Shown here piece after piece: positions 8,630-17,614 of a stretch of DNA of 64,000 bases. The translations under genes and the position numbers were made by a program. Position 1 is the first letter of the stretch, and each line of letters starts with the position of its first letter. This stretch comes from Pedobacter duraquae. GTDB lineage: Bacteria > Bacteroidota > Bacteroidia > Sphingobacteriales > Sphingobacteriaceae. The DNA lies in contig NZ_SNWM01000003.1 of assembly GCF_004362245.1 (NCBI RefSeq), positions 806,001 through 870,000 of the forward strand, given 5' to 3'. The notes under the pieces are model-generated. The model was not told the DNA's origin, did no database searches, and saw only the letters and a list, made by a program, of their open reading frames with translations.

Positions 8630-10582
8630 GTGTCAGATAGTACAAATATTCAGAAATTATCTACTGCCGGATTGCTTATCAGTCTGGGTATTGTTTACGG
8701 AGATATTGGAACCTCACCATTATATACTTTAAGAGCGATTTTTAATACGGTTCATAGCAACGGACAGCAGATTACACCGATGGTGGTGCTTGGTGCTTTG
8801 TCTTGTATTATCTGGACGCTTACACTTCAAACCACGATCAAGTATGTGCTGATTACATTACGGGCGGATAATAATGGAGAGGGGGGAATCTTTTCCTTGT
8901 ATTCTTTGGTTCGTAAAAAAGCGAAGTGGTTGGTTGTTCCTGCAGTAATTGGTGGATGTGCTTTGCTTGCAGATGGTATTATTACACCGAGTATTACAGT
9001 CACAACAGCAATAGAGGGTTTACAGTTCAAATTTCCCTGGGTGCATGTAATTCCCATTGTGCTTGCTATCATCCTGGTGCTTTTTATTATTCAGCAATTT
9101 GGGACCAGTTTGGTTGGTAAGCTGTTCGGGCCGATTATGTTGATCTGGTTTGCGGCCTTAGGTGTACTCGGACTTCGGTATATAGTTGAAGATTTCACTA
9201 TTTTGAAAGCGCTTAATCCTTACTATGCAATACATCTGATTGCTACAAATCCGATGGCACTTGTCATTTTAGGGGGCGTTTTTTTATGTACTACTGGTGC
9301 CGAAGCGCTCTACTCGGATCTTGGTCATTGCGGCCGACAAAACATCCGGGTGAGTTGGATTTTTGTTAAAGCGACATTGATTTTGAATTACCTCGGACAA
9401 GGAGTATGGTTGCTCAACCATCCGGAATATAACGATAAATTAAATCCCTTTTATGAAATAGTGCCGGAAGCATATCTGCTCTCTATGGTGGCGCTAGCTA
9501 CTATGGCGGCCATTATAGCGAGTCAGGCAATGATTACAGGATCTTTTACCCTAATATCTGAAGCTGTAAGACTAAACCTATGGCCTAAAGTAGCAATCAC
9601 TTATCCGAGTAATCACAAGGGACAAATCTATGTGCCATCAATCAACTGGATCCTTTGTGCCGGCTGCATTGGAGTAGTGTTGTTGTTCAGGAAGTCCATT
9701 AATATGGAGGGGGCGTATGGATTAGCAATTAACCTGACGTTTTTGGCCACAACCATATTAGTTGCGTTTTTTATGCAGGCTAAGAAGGTCCCAGGATATT
9801 TAATCATCATCTTTCTGATCGTATATGGTCTGTTAGAGCTTTCGTTCCTTGCTGGGAATATGACGAAGTTCTTCCATGGGGGCTTTGTAACGCTGCTAAT
9901 CGGATCTGCGCTCTTCACTGTAATGTGGGGTTGGTTTGTTGCCCGTAAAATCAAAAATCGTTTTGTGAAGTATGTCGAAATCGATGACTATTACGAGCTG
10001 CTCGAAGAGTTGAGCGAGGATGAGTCCGTCGCCAAATATTCATCTCAATTGGTGTACCTTACAAGTGCCAACTTTAAAACCGAAATCGAATCCAAGATTA
10101 TTTACTCCATCCTGCAGAAGGAACCTAAGCGTGCTGATGTCTATTGGTTGGTGCATGTGGATGTAGTTGATCAGCCATTCACAAGAGATTACAAGGTTGA
10201 ATTTCTCATCCCCGGCAAGTTGATCAGGATAGATTTTAGATTGGGTTTCAGGGTAGAGCAAAGGATCAACCTATTGTTTAGGAAAGTTGTCGAGAATCTC
10301 GTTAAAAATGGAGAAGTAGATATTACCAGCCAATATACAAGCCTTAAGAAGCATAAGATAGCAGGCGACTTCAGGTTTATTCTGTTAGAGAAACATCTAT
10401 CGAGGTTCAATTCGCTTAACTTCTACGAGCGTACCATCATGACCTGGTATTTTGTGTTGAAAAAACTAAGCATTTCTGAAGAACGAAGTTTTGGTTTGGA
10501 TTCCAGTTATGTTGATGTAGAGAAAGTCCCATTGATCTTCGTTTCAACCGACGATATAGAACTGAACAGACTCCCAATTTAA
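8630..10582 (+). CDS. kup: Kup-family potassium uptake transporter
   Basis: 650 residues, the usual Kup/HAK length. The N-terminal signature SLGIVYGDIGTSPLYTLR is intact, followed by about twelve hydrophobic helices (to about residue 445) and a long cytoplasmic C-terminal domain. Kup takes up K+ in symport with H+ across the inner membrane. The start is a GTG at 8630; no ATG is available before the signature, and starting at GTG gives MSDSTNIQKLSTAG, a normal N-terminus. Divergent from the small T9SS protein across about 147 AT-rich bases. Confidence 0.95.
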   Translation: MSDSTNIQKLSTAGLLISLGIVYGDIGTSPLYTLRAIFNTVHSNGQQITPMVVLGALSCIIWTLTLQTTIKYVLITLRADNNGEGGIFSLYSLVRKKAKWLVVPAVIGGCALLADGIITPSITVTTAIEGLQFKFPWVHVIPIVLAIILVLFIIQQFGTSLVGKLFGPIMLIWFAALGVLGLRYIVEDFTILKALNPYYAIHLIATNPMALVILGGVFLCTTGAEALYSDLGHCGRQNIRVSWIFVKATLILNYLGQGVWLLNHPEYNDKLNPFYEIVPEAYLLSMVALATMAAIIASQAMITGSFTLISEAVRLNLWPKVAITYPSNHKGQIYVPSINWILCAGCIGVVLLFRKSINMEGAYGLAINLTFLATTILVAFFMQAKKVPGYLIIIFLIVYGLLELSFLAGNMTKFFHGGFVTLLIGSALFTVMWGWFVARKIKNRFVKYVEIDDYYELLEELSEDESVAKYSSQLVYLTSANFKTEIESKIIYSILQKEPKRADVYWLVHVDVVDQPFTRDYKVEFLIPGKLIRIDFRLGFRVEQRINLLFRKVVENLVKNGEVDITSQYTSLKKHKIAGDFRFILLEKHLSRFNSLNFYERTIMTWYFVLKKLSISEERSFGLDSSYVDVEKVPLIFVSTDDIELNRLPI

Positions 10583-10683
10583 TAACTTTAAGCTTATTTC
10601 ATATCTGGCTCCAGGCAACTGGCATGTGCATCAATACTGAGTGCATACTGTCTCCGCAATGGGTCCATGTTTTTCGCCTTTTT

Positions 10684-10727
10684 TATGGACTCATTATGGA
10701 CTGACTATGGACTCACTATGGACTCAT
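10684..10727 (+). repeat. Four tandem 11-bp repeats (TATGGACTSAY)
   Basis: Four contiguous units: TATGGACTCAT, TATGGACTGAC, TATGGACTCAC, TATGGACTCAT at 10684, 10695, 10706 and 10717. The period is exactly 11 bp, about one helical turn, so each unit shows the same face of the helix. They lie in the 268-bp gap after kup, about 125 bases before the ORF6N gene. Iterated protein-binding sites are one reading; plain tandem duplication is the other. Confidence 0.85.
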
Positions 10728-10850
10728 ACAAAATTAGGTTCCTCTTTGTCTTTTCCGTATATAGCTATACAGATTATCTTACCCTGTGTCTAAAAAAAAA
10801 TGCATTAAAATAGCTGTCTAAATACGTGATTTGAAAAACACAATATTAAA

Positions 10851-11399
10851 ATGACAGAACTCGATAAAAATCACCCAATTTCAGATGATCTAGTTTTGAA
10901 TAAAATTTACCATATCCGGGGTGTAAAAGTTATGCTAGATAAAGACCTGGCGGCAATGTACGAAGTGCAGACGCGCGATTTAAACAAGGCGGTAGGCCGA
11001 AACATCAAGCGTTTTCCTGCGGATGATTTTATGTTTCAGCTTACAAATAGTGAGTTTGAAAACTTGATGTTCCATTTTGGAACATCAAGTTGGGGAGGAA
11101 CCCGTAAGCTTCCATATGCTTTTACCGAGCAGGGTGTGGCCATGCTTTCTGGTCTGCTCAAAAGTGATAGAGCTATTGCTGTAAACATTATGGTTATGCG
11201 GGTATTTACGCAAACCAGACGGATGCTTGCCGACACTACCGAGATCCGTTTGGAGATTGAGAAAATAAAAAATCACCTGGATCATCAAGACAAAAATTTA
11301 GAGGTTGTTTTTAATTGTTTGGACGAGCTACTGGAGAAACGGGATGAACCTAACCCACCGCGGGTAAGAATTGGTTTTAAACCAGATTTTCTGGCATAA
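10851..11399 (+). CDS. ORF6N domain DNA-binding protein
   Basis: 182 residues. Residues about 10-95 match the ORF6N domain: IYHIRGVKVMLDKDLAAMY, LNKAVGRNIKRFP, and PYAFTEQGVAMLSGLL. The C-terminal third is charged and probably helical (EIRLEIEKIKNHLDHQDKNLEVV), suggesting oligomerisation. ORF6N proteins are found in phages and mobile islands and also as isolated genes in Bacteroidota; they are thought to bind DNA, but targets are mostly unknown. No phage or integration genes lie nearby. The four 11-bp repeats upstream are a possible binding site. Confidence 0.88.
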   Translation: MTELDKNHPISDDLVLNKIYHIRGVKVMLDKDLAAMYEVQTRDLNKAVGRNIKRFPADDFMFQLTNSEFENLMFHFGTSSWGGTRKLPYAFTEQGVAMLSGLLKSDRAIAVNIMVMRVFTQTRRMLADTTEIRLEIEKIKNHLDHQDKNLEVVFNCLDELLEKRDEPNPPRVRIGFKPDFLA

Positions 11400-11401
11400 A
11401 A

Positions 11402-11424
11402 AAAGGCTCCGGGGAGGAGCCTTT
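11402..11424 (+). terminator. Terminator of the ORF6N gene
   Basis: Stem AAAGGCTCC (11402-11410) with GGAGCCTTT (11416-11424) and loop GGGGA, three bases after the stop codon. A second perfect hairpin follows directly: ATGTTTAGT (11425-11433) with ACTAAACAT (11439-11447). Confidence 0.8.
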
Positions 11425-11612
11425 ATGTTTAGTCTCGCACTAAACATTATTATAGGGATAATTAGGAGGGCAATTCAATTTGTGATTTCGTTATCACCCC
11501 ACTAATGTAGAATTAAATTCTCGAATTGTAGAATAAATTTTAAAAAATATTCTAAAATAATGGATTGATAGTTTAATTGGGTATTATTTTCCCCGATGTG
11601 GGGTTTGTAACA

Positions 11613-13559
11613 TTAGCCAACCTGTTGATTTAACTTGCTGTGTTTAAAGCCGTATAAGAAATATACTACCAATCCAATCACTAACCAGATCCCAAAACCT
11701 ATCCAGTTGGAGATACCAAGCTCACACATCATGTATAGACAACTCAGTAATCCAAGTACAGGGATCAACGAAAGGTCTTTCTTGATGCAGTACCAGGTAA
11801 TTACGCAGCAGATGAATAAGAAGATCCACATTGGGATTTTATGTTTAAAAAGACTCCATCCTGAATCATATTTTTTATCTGCAGAAATAGAGGCGTTGTC
11901 TACAAAGTTTTGGTATTGTGCAGCATCTAGTTTAGCCAGGTAAGCTTCTGTATCGATATTTTTCTCTATCAATGCAGGTTTGTTTTCCAGCTGTTTGATC
12001 TGACTTTGCACTGATGCCAGTTCTGAACTATCAAGCGATGTTACCAGGGTAACAGGATCCTGTATTTTTGCACTGTTCAATATAAAACTGCTTGTTTCTT
12101 TACGGTACATTGTAAAAGCCACAATCAATAAAATCGCCAGTATCGGTGGAACCACAAACTTTGAATTCACATAAGGGATTTTAAACTTGCGTGGAATGTC
12201 TTTTTTCTCTTGTAACACCAAAACACCGGCACATACCAATACAAACGCAAATAAGGTTCCGATAGAACATAAGTCGGTCACGATAGTCAGGTTCATGAAC
12301 AAAGAGGGAACTGCGACAACAAAGCCAACTACTATAGTTGCAAAAGAAGGCGTATGGTACTTGGGGTGGATTTTTGAAAAGGCTTTAGGCAACAACCCGT
12401 CTCTGCTCATACTCATCCAGATTCTCGGCTGACCAAGCTGGAAAACGAGCAGTACGCTGGCCATAGCAAATACGGCACTCACAGCAATAATACCACTCAT
12501 CAGTTTCAGATCGATATGATCGAACACAAAAGCAAGTGGATCACCTACGGCTAGGAGACTGTAGTTTACGATCCCCGTTAACACAAGTGCAATGGCTACG
12601 TATAAAATAGTACAAATGATAATTGCCCACATCATACCACGTGGAAGATCTCTTTGAGGGTTCTTACATTCTTCGGCTGTAGTAGAGATTGCGTCGAAAC
12701 CGATATAGGCAAAGAATACTGCAGATACGCCTTTCAACACGCCGCTAACACCATTAGGGGCAAAAGGATTCCAGTTTTTAGTATCTACATAGAAAACGCC
12801 AACGGCCAACACGAGCAGGATTACCGCTAGTTTAACCACAACCATGGCGTTACTTGCATTTTTAGATTCCTTCATGCCCCGATACACCAGCCATGTAATG
12901 AATATAATAATTCCTAAGGCCGGCAAATCTGCAACAAGGTGGAAGTTTCCAATACGTGGGGCAGTATTCCATGCATTGCTGGCAATACGTACAGACTCAT
13001 CAAGATCGGTAAAGTTCTTGCCCGCATTAACTAATGCTTCGGCATGTTTATGACCATTAAATGCACTAAGATAATCCATTGTCATCCAATCAGGAAGATG
13101 AATTCCTGTGATGCCAAGGGCGGGTATATGTATGGAGGAGAGGAGACTGGTGAAATAATCAGACCAGGAAATGGCGACAGTAATATTACCGATGGCATAT
13201 TCCATGATCAGTGACCAGCCAATAATCCAGGCTACCAATTCCCCAAAGGCTACATAGGAGTAGGTATAGGCGCTTCCGGAAACCGGAACCATAGAAGCGA
13301 ACTCTGCATAGGCAAATGCAGCGAAACTACACGCCAGGGCGGTGAAGATAAAAAGAAAGATAACCGCCGGTCCACCGTCGGCACTTGCCTTACCAATCGT
13401 GCTAAAAATACCTGCGCCAATGATGGCTGCGATACCAAACGCTGTAAGATCCCTTACACCAAGAGTTTTATGCAGGGCACTTCCGTGGTCTCCGTACCCC
13501 TTTTCTGCATCTTCTAATATTTTGGTAATGGATTTCTTTCTTAGCAGTTTTTCAAACAT
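11613..13559 (-). CDS. APC-family amino acid permease with inserted soluble loop
   Basis: 648 residues, longer than the usual 450-500. The APC core is clear: GIAAIIGAGIFSTIG in helix 1 and FFAYIGFDAISTTAEE before the middle helices, in the cationic-amino-acid-transporter style. It is closely similar to the permease at 38452-39960 but has two insertions: about 50-60 residues in an outer loop (around residues 150-210), and a larger one near the C-terminus. The latter adds a helix, a polar segment at about residues 486-567 (SSELASVQSQIKQLENKP region, probably helical or coiled) and a further helix before the last two helices. The substrate cannot be told. Gap of 50 bases to the M3 peptidase gene upstream. 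Confidence 0.88.
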   Translation of the reverse strand: MFEKLLRKKSITKILEDAEKGYGDHGSALHKTLGVRDLTAFGIAAIIGAGIFSTIGKASADGGPAVIFLFIFTALACSFAAFAYAEFASMVPVSGSAYTYSYVAFGELVAWIIGWSLIMEYAIGNITVAISWSDYFTSLLSSIHIPALGITGIHLPDWMTMDYLSAFNGHKHAEALVNAGKNFTDLDESVRIASNAWNTAPRIGNFHLVADLPALGIIIFITWLVYRGMKESKNASNAMVVVKLAVILLVLAVGVFYVDTKNWNPFAPNGVSGVLKGVSAVFFAYIGFDAISTTAEECKNPQRDLPRGMMWAIIICTILYVAIALVLTGIVNYSLLAVGDPLAFVFDHIDLKLMSGIIAVSAVFAMASVLLVFQLGQPRIWMSMSRDGLLPKAFSKIHPKYHTPSFATIVVGFVVAVPSLFMNLTIVTDLCSIGTLFAFVLVCAGVLVLQEKKDIPRKFKIPYVNSKFVVPPILAILLIVAFTMYRKETSSFILNSAKIQDPVTLVTSLDSSELASVQSQIKQLENKPALIEKNIDTEAYLAKLDAAQYQNFVDNASISADKKYDSGWSLFKHKIPMWIFLFICCVITWYCIKKDLSLIPVLGLLSCLYMMCELGISNWIGFGIWLVIGLVVYFLYGFKHSKLNQQVG

Positions 13560-13609
13560 AGTCAGTTATTGGCGCGGTTATTTATTCAAACTTATACATT
13601 TACTCTTAA

Positions 13610-15325
13610 CTAATCCAATTTGGCTAGTTCATTTTTGATAAAAGTAGCGAGTTCTTCCACATATCCTTGGGTAAAATCAAATTTGATACCCGCTGTTTCG
13701 TAGATTTCGTTCATTGGCTGTGTATATCCAAGAGATAGGGCATCCAAATACTGTTTAATCGCCTGTTGTGGGTTTTCTTTATAATTTTTATAGATGGCAA
13801 TAGCACCCAATTGTGCAATAGCATACTCAATATAGTAGAAAGGTACTTCAAAGAGGTGTAATTGTTTCTGCCACAAATTTCCGAATTCCTGATCCAGTTC
13901 TTCCCAATTTGTAAATCCGGCACCAAAACGCTCATAGATTTGTTTAAAGGCTGTTTCACGATCTGCCGCGTTATGTCCTGGGTTGGTGTAAATCCAATGT
14001 TGAAACTGGTCGATCACGGCCACCCATGGGAGTGTTTTAAGCACATCGGTAAGTTGTTCTCTTTTTGCACGGATGAGGTCTGCCTCGTTGTCGAAGTAAA
14101 CATCCCAGTAATCCATAGATATCAGCTCCATACTCATCGATGCTAATTCGGCAACTTCAGAAGGGCAATGTTTGAAATCATTGAGTTCCAGATTGGCCGT
14201 TAAGAAAGTATGTACCGCATGGCCTCCTTCGTGCACCATCGTTGTAAGGTCGCGCAGGGAATTGGCAGAATTCATGAAAATAAACGGCGCGCCGGTTTCT
14301 GCCAAAGGGTAGTTATAGCCTCCGGGAGCTTTTCCTTTTCTGCTTTCTACATCGAACAGGTTATTTGCTTTCATGGTTTGTAGCATCTGCCCCAGTTTAG
14401 GGTCAATAGCATTAAAACATGCGATAGTTTTATCAATAAGTTCAGCTCCGTTTTGAAAAGGCTTTAACGCCGGTTTGCCTGTGGTACTCACCTCCATATC
14501 CCATGGCTTAAGAACTTCCAGCTTTAAAGCTTCAGCCCGTTTTTGTGCCTGTTCCTTTAAAATGGGTACAACTTCTTTTTCTATAGCCTCGTGGAATTTG
14601 TAGCAATCGTGCGGCGTGTAGTCAAATCTGCCCAACGCCTGGAACATATAGTCTCTGAAATTCTCGAAACCTGCATTGAGTGCAACCTGATGACGCATGG
14701 TGATCAGTTCATCAAACAGGATATTTAAATCGTCTTTATCGACGAGTCTGCGTTGTAGAATGATTTCCCAGGCATTTTGTCTGGTTTCCCTGCTTACATC
14801 TTTCAAGAAATTGGCGGCTTGCTCCAGGGTGTATTCCTGCTCGTTAATATGGACGCTCATTGCGCCGGTTGTGGCCTGATACTTTTGCTGAGCAACCTGC
14901 AGTTTAGTGAAAAGCTCAATGTTTTCTTCCCTGTAGATTTCCAGTCCTTTACGGATGGCGCGCAGGTAAACAAAATATTTCTGCTCGTCCAATTGCTCAC
15001 TCAATTCATTAGCGATCAGTTTTTTGTTCAGTTGGTTAGCTAAAGGAGAGATCTTTGGATCGATTTCATTAGCAAAATACTGGAAATCTTCAACCAGCTT
15101 TTCGTTTGCCGTGTCACAGCTCATGCGGATATATCTCCACGCAAAATCCTCCTCCAGTGCAGCTTCCAGTTCACTTTTGTCTTTTAACCAAAGTTCCAGT
15201 TCTTCGATGGTCAGGATAGTTCTCTGAAGCAATTCATTAAACAATGGCTCCAGATTTTCCCATTTGATTTCGAGATTTTGGGGAACATATGTTCTAGTTT
15301 TTTTAGGTATGATTAGATCGATCAT
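13610..15325 (-). CDS. M3 family oligoendopeptidase
   Basis: 571 residues, the normal length of PepF-type M3 peptidases. The zinc motif is TTMVHEGGHAVHTF (HExxH, with the usual GGH), followed by SMSMELISMDYW carrying the third ligand. These cytoplasmic enzymes cut short peptides. Last gene of the engB-ubiA-M3 operon (nine bases after the ubiA-like gene). Motifs intact. Confidence 0.93.
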   Translation of the reverse strand: MIDLIIPKKTRTYVPQNLEIKWENLEPLFNELLQRTILTIEELELWLKDKSELEAALEEDFAWRYIRMSCDTANEKLVEDFQYFANEIDPKISPLANQLNKKLIANELSEQLDEQKYFVYLRAIRKGLEIYREENIELFTKLQVAQQKYQATTGAMSVHINEQEYTLEQAANFLKDVSRETRQNAWEIILQRRLVDKDDLNILFDELITMRHQVALNAGFENFRDYMFQALGRFDYTPHDCYKFHEAIEKEVVPILKEQAQKRAEALKLEVLKPWDMEVSTTGKPALKPFQNGAELIDKTIACFNAIDPKLGQMLQTMKANNLFDVESRKGKAPGGYNYPLAETGAPFIFMNSANSLRDLTTMVHEGGHAVHTFLTANLELNDFKHCPSEVAELASMSMELISMDYWDVYFDNEADLIRAKREQLTDVLKTLPWVAVIDQFQHWIYTNPGHNAADRETAFKQIYERFGAGFTNWEELDQEFGNLWQKQLHLFEVPFYYIEYAIAQLGAIAIYKNYKENPQQAIKQYLDALSLGYTQPMNEIYETAGIKFDFTQGYVEELATFIKNELAKLD

Positions 15326-15334
15326 GTTTTTGAA

Positions 15335-16195
15335 TTAAAAATGAGTTCTTATAAAAGCATCTGCCAGGAAGCAAACAGCGAAAATTACGGATGCATATCC
15401 GTTGGTTGTCATAAATGCCCGGTTTACCTTGCTCAGGTCTGTAGGTTTGACGAGGAGATGCTGGTAGACAAGCATAGCGCAGAAAAACAACACTCCGGCG
15501 TCATAAAACCAGCCGAAAGAAACATAGAATAAAGGAATAATTACACATAAGGCTGAACATACATGCAGCACAACAGACAAGCGTAGGGCATTTTTGATGC
15601 CTAAAGCGGCCGGAATAGAGTGCAGATGTTCTGCGCGGTCAAAATCTTCATCCTGCAGGGCATAAATGATGTCGAATCCACTTACCCAAAATAATACGGC
15701 GAAGGAATAGAGTACAGGAACCAGGCTAAACTGACCTGTAACTGCTATATACGCGCCAATTGGGGCAAGGGATAATCCCAGGCCCAAGACCAGATGGCAA
15801 AGGGCAGTAAAGCGTTTGGTGTAACTGTAAAAAAGGATCACAAACAAGGCAACCGGCGATAGGTATAAACAAAGCGGGTTGATAAAGGCAGTTGTTGCGA
15901 CAAATAGAATGCAGTTGATCATAACAAATGTTAAGGCCTGAGTAGGCGTGATTCTTCCTGCCGGAATATCGCGCATAGTAGTGCGTGGATTTTTGCTGTC
16001 TATATTACGGTCCAGATACCTGTTAAAGGCCATTGCTGAGTTACGGGCGAAGACCATGCATAGGATGACCAAGGCAAACAGATGCCACTGAAAAGGATTA
16101 GTTGTAGTGGTAACGCCTAAGAAAAATCCGATGAGGGCAAAGGGTAATGCAAATATAGAATGTGCAAAAAGCACAAGGGAAAAGTACTTTTTCAT
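15335..16195 (-). CDS. UbiA-family prenyltransferase (quinone biosynthesis)
   Basis: 286 residues, strongly hydrophobic with about eight or nine helices. Two Asp-rich motifs are present: FNRYLDRNIDSKNPRT (residues about 57-72) and YALQDEDFDRAEH (about 177-189), which bind the prenyl diphosphate through Mg2+. It would attach a polyprenyl chain to an aromatic quinone precursor in the inner membrane. Databases often call this type 4-hydroxybenzoate polyprenyltransferase, but Bacteroidota make menaquinone, so a role in menaquinone synthesis (MenA-like or the futalosine-route MqnP) is more likely. The menaquinone methyltransferase gene ubiE lies close by in the opposite direction. It sits five bases after engB. 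Confidence 0.88.
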   Translation of the reverse strand: MKKYFSLVLFAHSIFALPFALIGFFLGVTTTTNPFQWHLFALVILCMVFARNSAMAFNRYLDRNIDSKNPRTTMRDIPAGRITPTQALTFVMINCILFVATTAFINPLCLYLSPVALFVILFYSYTKRFTALCHLVLGLGLSLAPIGAYIAVTGQFSLVPVLYSFAVLFWVSGFDIIYALQDEDFDRAEHLHSIPAALGIKNALRLSVVLHVCSALCVIIPLFYVSFGWFYDAGVLFFCAMLVYQHLLVKPTDLSKVNRAFMTTNGYASVIFAVCFLADAFIRTHF

Positions 16196-16200
16196 AACGA

Positions 16201-16830
16201 TTAATCTTCTTCTACCGGAGTTAAGTCTGGCATGGCAAAATCAAGGTTTACCTCAGTGATGAAATTAAGGACGGCATCTCTGCCCGCTCCCTTTTCTGCA
16301 GAGGTAACAAATGTTGGAGGTATCTCTTCAAACCAGCCTTTAAGGGCTTTTTTGAAGGCTGCAACGTTCTGGTCTGTTTTTGGTGCCGATTGTTTATCGG
16401 CTTTAGTAAATACCAGGGCGAAAGGAATTTGTACCTCGCCCATCCAGCAGCAAAACTCAAGATCAATCTTTTGAGGTTCAAGTCGGCTATCGATCAACAC
16501 GAACACACACTGCAGACTTTCGCGTTTGGTGATATAGTTGCGGATAAATTTCTCCCATTTCTCCCTGCTGCTTTTGGATACTTTAGCGTAACCATAGCCA
16601 GGTAAATCCACAATGTACCATTGTTCGTTAATCAGAAAATGGTTGATCAATTGCGTTTTGCCGGGGCGCTGGGAGGTTTTTGCCAGACCATGTTGGTTGA
16701 CAAGCATATTTATCAATGAGGATTTGCCAACGTTAGATCGGCCAATAAAAGCGTATTCGGGCATATTGGCAACCGGTAAGGCCGAAACCTTAGTATTGCT
16801 GCAAATAAATGTTGCTGATTTTATAATCAT
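16201..16830 (-). CDS. engB: Ribosome biogenesis GTP-binding protein EngB (YihA/YsxC)
   Basis: 209 residues. All G motifs of the EngB group are readable: GRSNVGKSSLINM (G1), DLPGYGYAKVSKSSREKW (G3 with the family signature), TKADK (G4) and TSAEKGAG (G5). It is a GTPase needed for assembly of the large ribosomal subunit. First gene of the engB-ubiA-M3 operon. Its ATG lies four bases after a TACCTTTG promoter box, so the mRNA is probably leaderless, which also supports this start. Confidence 0.95.
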   Translation of the reverse strand: MIIKSATFICSNTKVSALPVANMPEYAFIGRSNVGKSSLINMLVNQHGLAKTSQRPGKTQLINHFLINEQWYIVDLPGYGYAKVSKSSREKWEKFIRNYITKRESLQCVFVLIDSRLEPQKIDLEFCCWMGEVQIPFALVFTKADKQSAPKTDQNVAAFKKALKGWFEEIPPTFVTSAEKGAGRDAVLNFITEVNLDFAMPDLTPVEED

Positions 16831-16834
16831 TTGA

Positions 16835-16842
16835 CAAAGGTA
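16835..16842 (-). promoter_or_regulatory. -7 box of engB (predicted leaderless)
   Basis: The minus strand reads TACCTTTG, ending four bases before the A of the engB ATG. In this promoter class transcription starts a few bases after the box, so the mRNA would begin at or within a base or two of the start codon. Confidence 0.5.
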
Positions 16843-16865
16843 GAAAATTAGTTTTCAACAATACT

Positions 16866-16873
16866 TATCTTTG
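16866..16873 (+). promoter_or_regulatory. -7 box of ubiE-porT
   Basis: TATCTTTG (TAnnTTTG) ends nine bases before the ubiE ATG at 16883. With the engB box on the other strand it forms a compact divergent promoter pair. Confidence 0.5.
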
Positions 16874-16882
16874 TCGGGAAGC

Positions 16883-17614
16883 ATGAATGAAAATATAACC
16901 CCCTACCAATCTGAAACCGCTACCAAGAAAGAGCAGGTAGCCGAGATGTTCAACAATATTTCAGGTACTTATGATTTTTTGAATCATTTTCTTTCCCTGG
17001 GGATTGATATCCTGTGGCGTAAAAAAGCAATTAAGGAACTGAAGTCTGTTAAGCCGCGGATTATGCTCGATGTGGCTACCGGTACTGGTGATTTCGCTTT
17101 TGAGGCGATAAAGATCTTACAGCCTGAAAAAATTATCGGTGTAGATATTTCTGAAGGCATGTTGGGCGTTGCAAGGAAGAAGATTCTGGAACGTAACCTT
17201 CAGGATACTTTTTCCGTCCATATCGGAGATTCAGAAAAGTTGCTTTTTGACGATAACCATTTCGACGCAATAACTGTAGCCTATGGTGTTCGGAATTATG
17301 AAAATCTAGAGAAGGGGCTGTCGGATATGTTAAGAGTATTGAAGCCGGGTGGTAAAATTGTAATTCTTGAGTTTTCGAAGCCACAACATTTTCCGATTAA
17401 ACAGACGTATAACTTCTACTTTAAACATATTACACCATTTTTTGGACGATTATTTTCGAAAGATGCTAAAGCTTATACCTATCTTCCTGAATCTGTAGCG
17501 GCTTTTCCTGATGGTAAATCTTTCACAACATTGATGGAGAAAGTTGGATTTAAGCAAACCAAACATGTCAGCCTGACGTTTGGCATTAGTGCGATATATA
17601 CTGGAATAAAATGA
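16883..17614 (+). CDS. ubiE: Demethylmenaquinone methyltransferase (UbiE/MenG)
   Basis: 243 residues from the ATG at 16883; a TTG at 16871 is in frame but overlaps the promoter box and is unlikely. The SAM-binding motif MLDVATGTGDFAFEA and the family blocks YDFLNHFLSLGID, VAYGVRNYENLEKGL and LKPGGKIVILEFSKP are all present. It methylates demethylmenaquinone in the last step of menaquinone synthesis. The stop overlaps the start of porT by four bases (ATGA). Confidence 0.95.
   Translation: MNENITPYQSETATKKEQVAEMFNNISGTYDFLNHFLSLGIDILWRKKAIKELKSVKPRIMLDVATGTGDFAFEAIKILQPEKIIGVDISEGMLGVARKKILERNLQDTFSVHIGDSEKLLFDDNHFDAITVAYGVRNYENLEKGLSDMLRVLKPGGKIVILEFSKPQHFPIKQTYNFYFKHITPFFGRLFSKDAKAYTYLPESVAAFPDGKSFTTLMEKVGFKQTKHVSLTFGISAIYTGIK

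Noticed and set aside
10851-11399. ORF6N gene as part of a prophage
   Set aside because: No integrase, terminase, capsid or attachment-site repeats lie in the flanking genes, which are ordinary chromosomal genes.
16871-16882. TTG start for ubiE at 16871
   Set aside because: It overlaps the TATCTTTG promoter box, and the ATG at 16883 gives a normal N-terminus.
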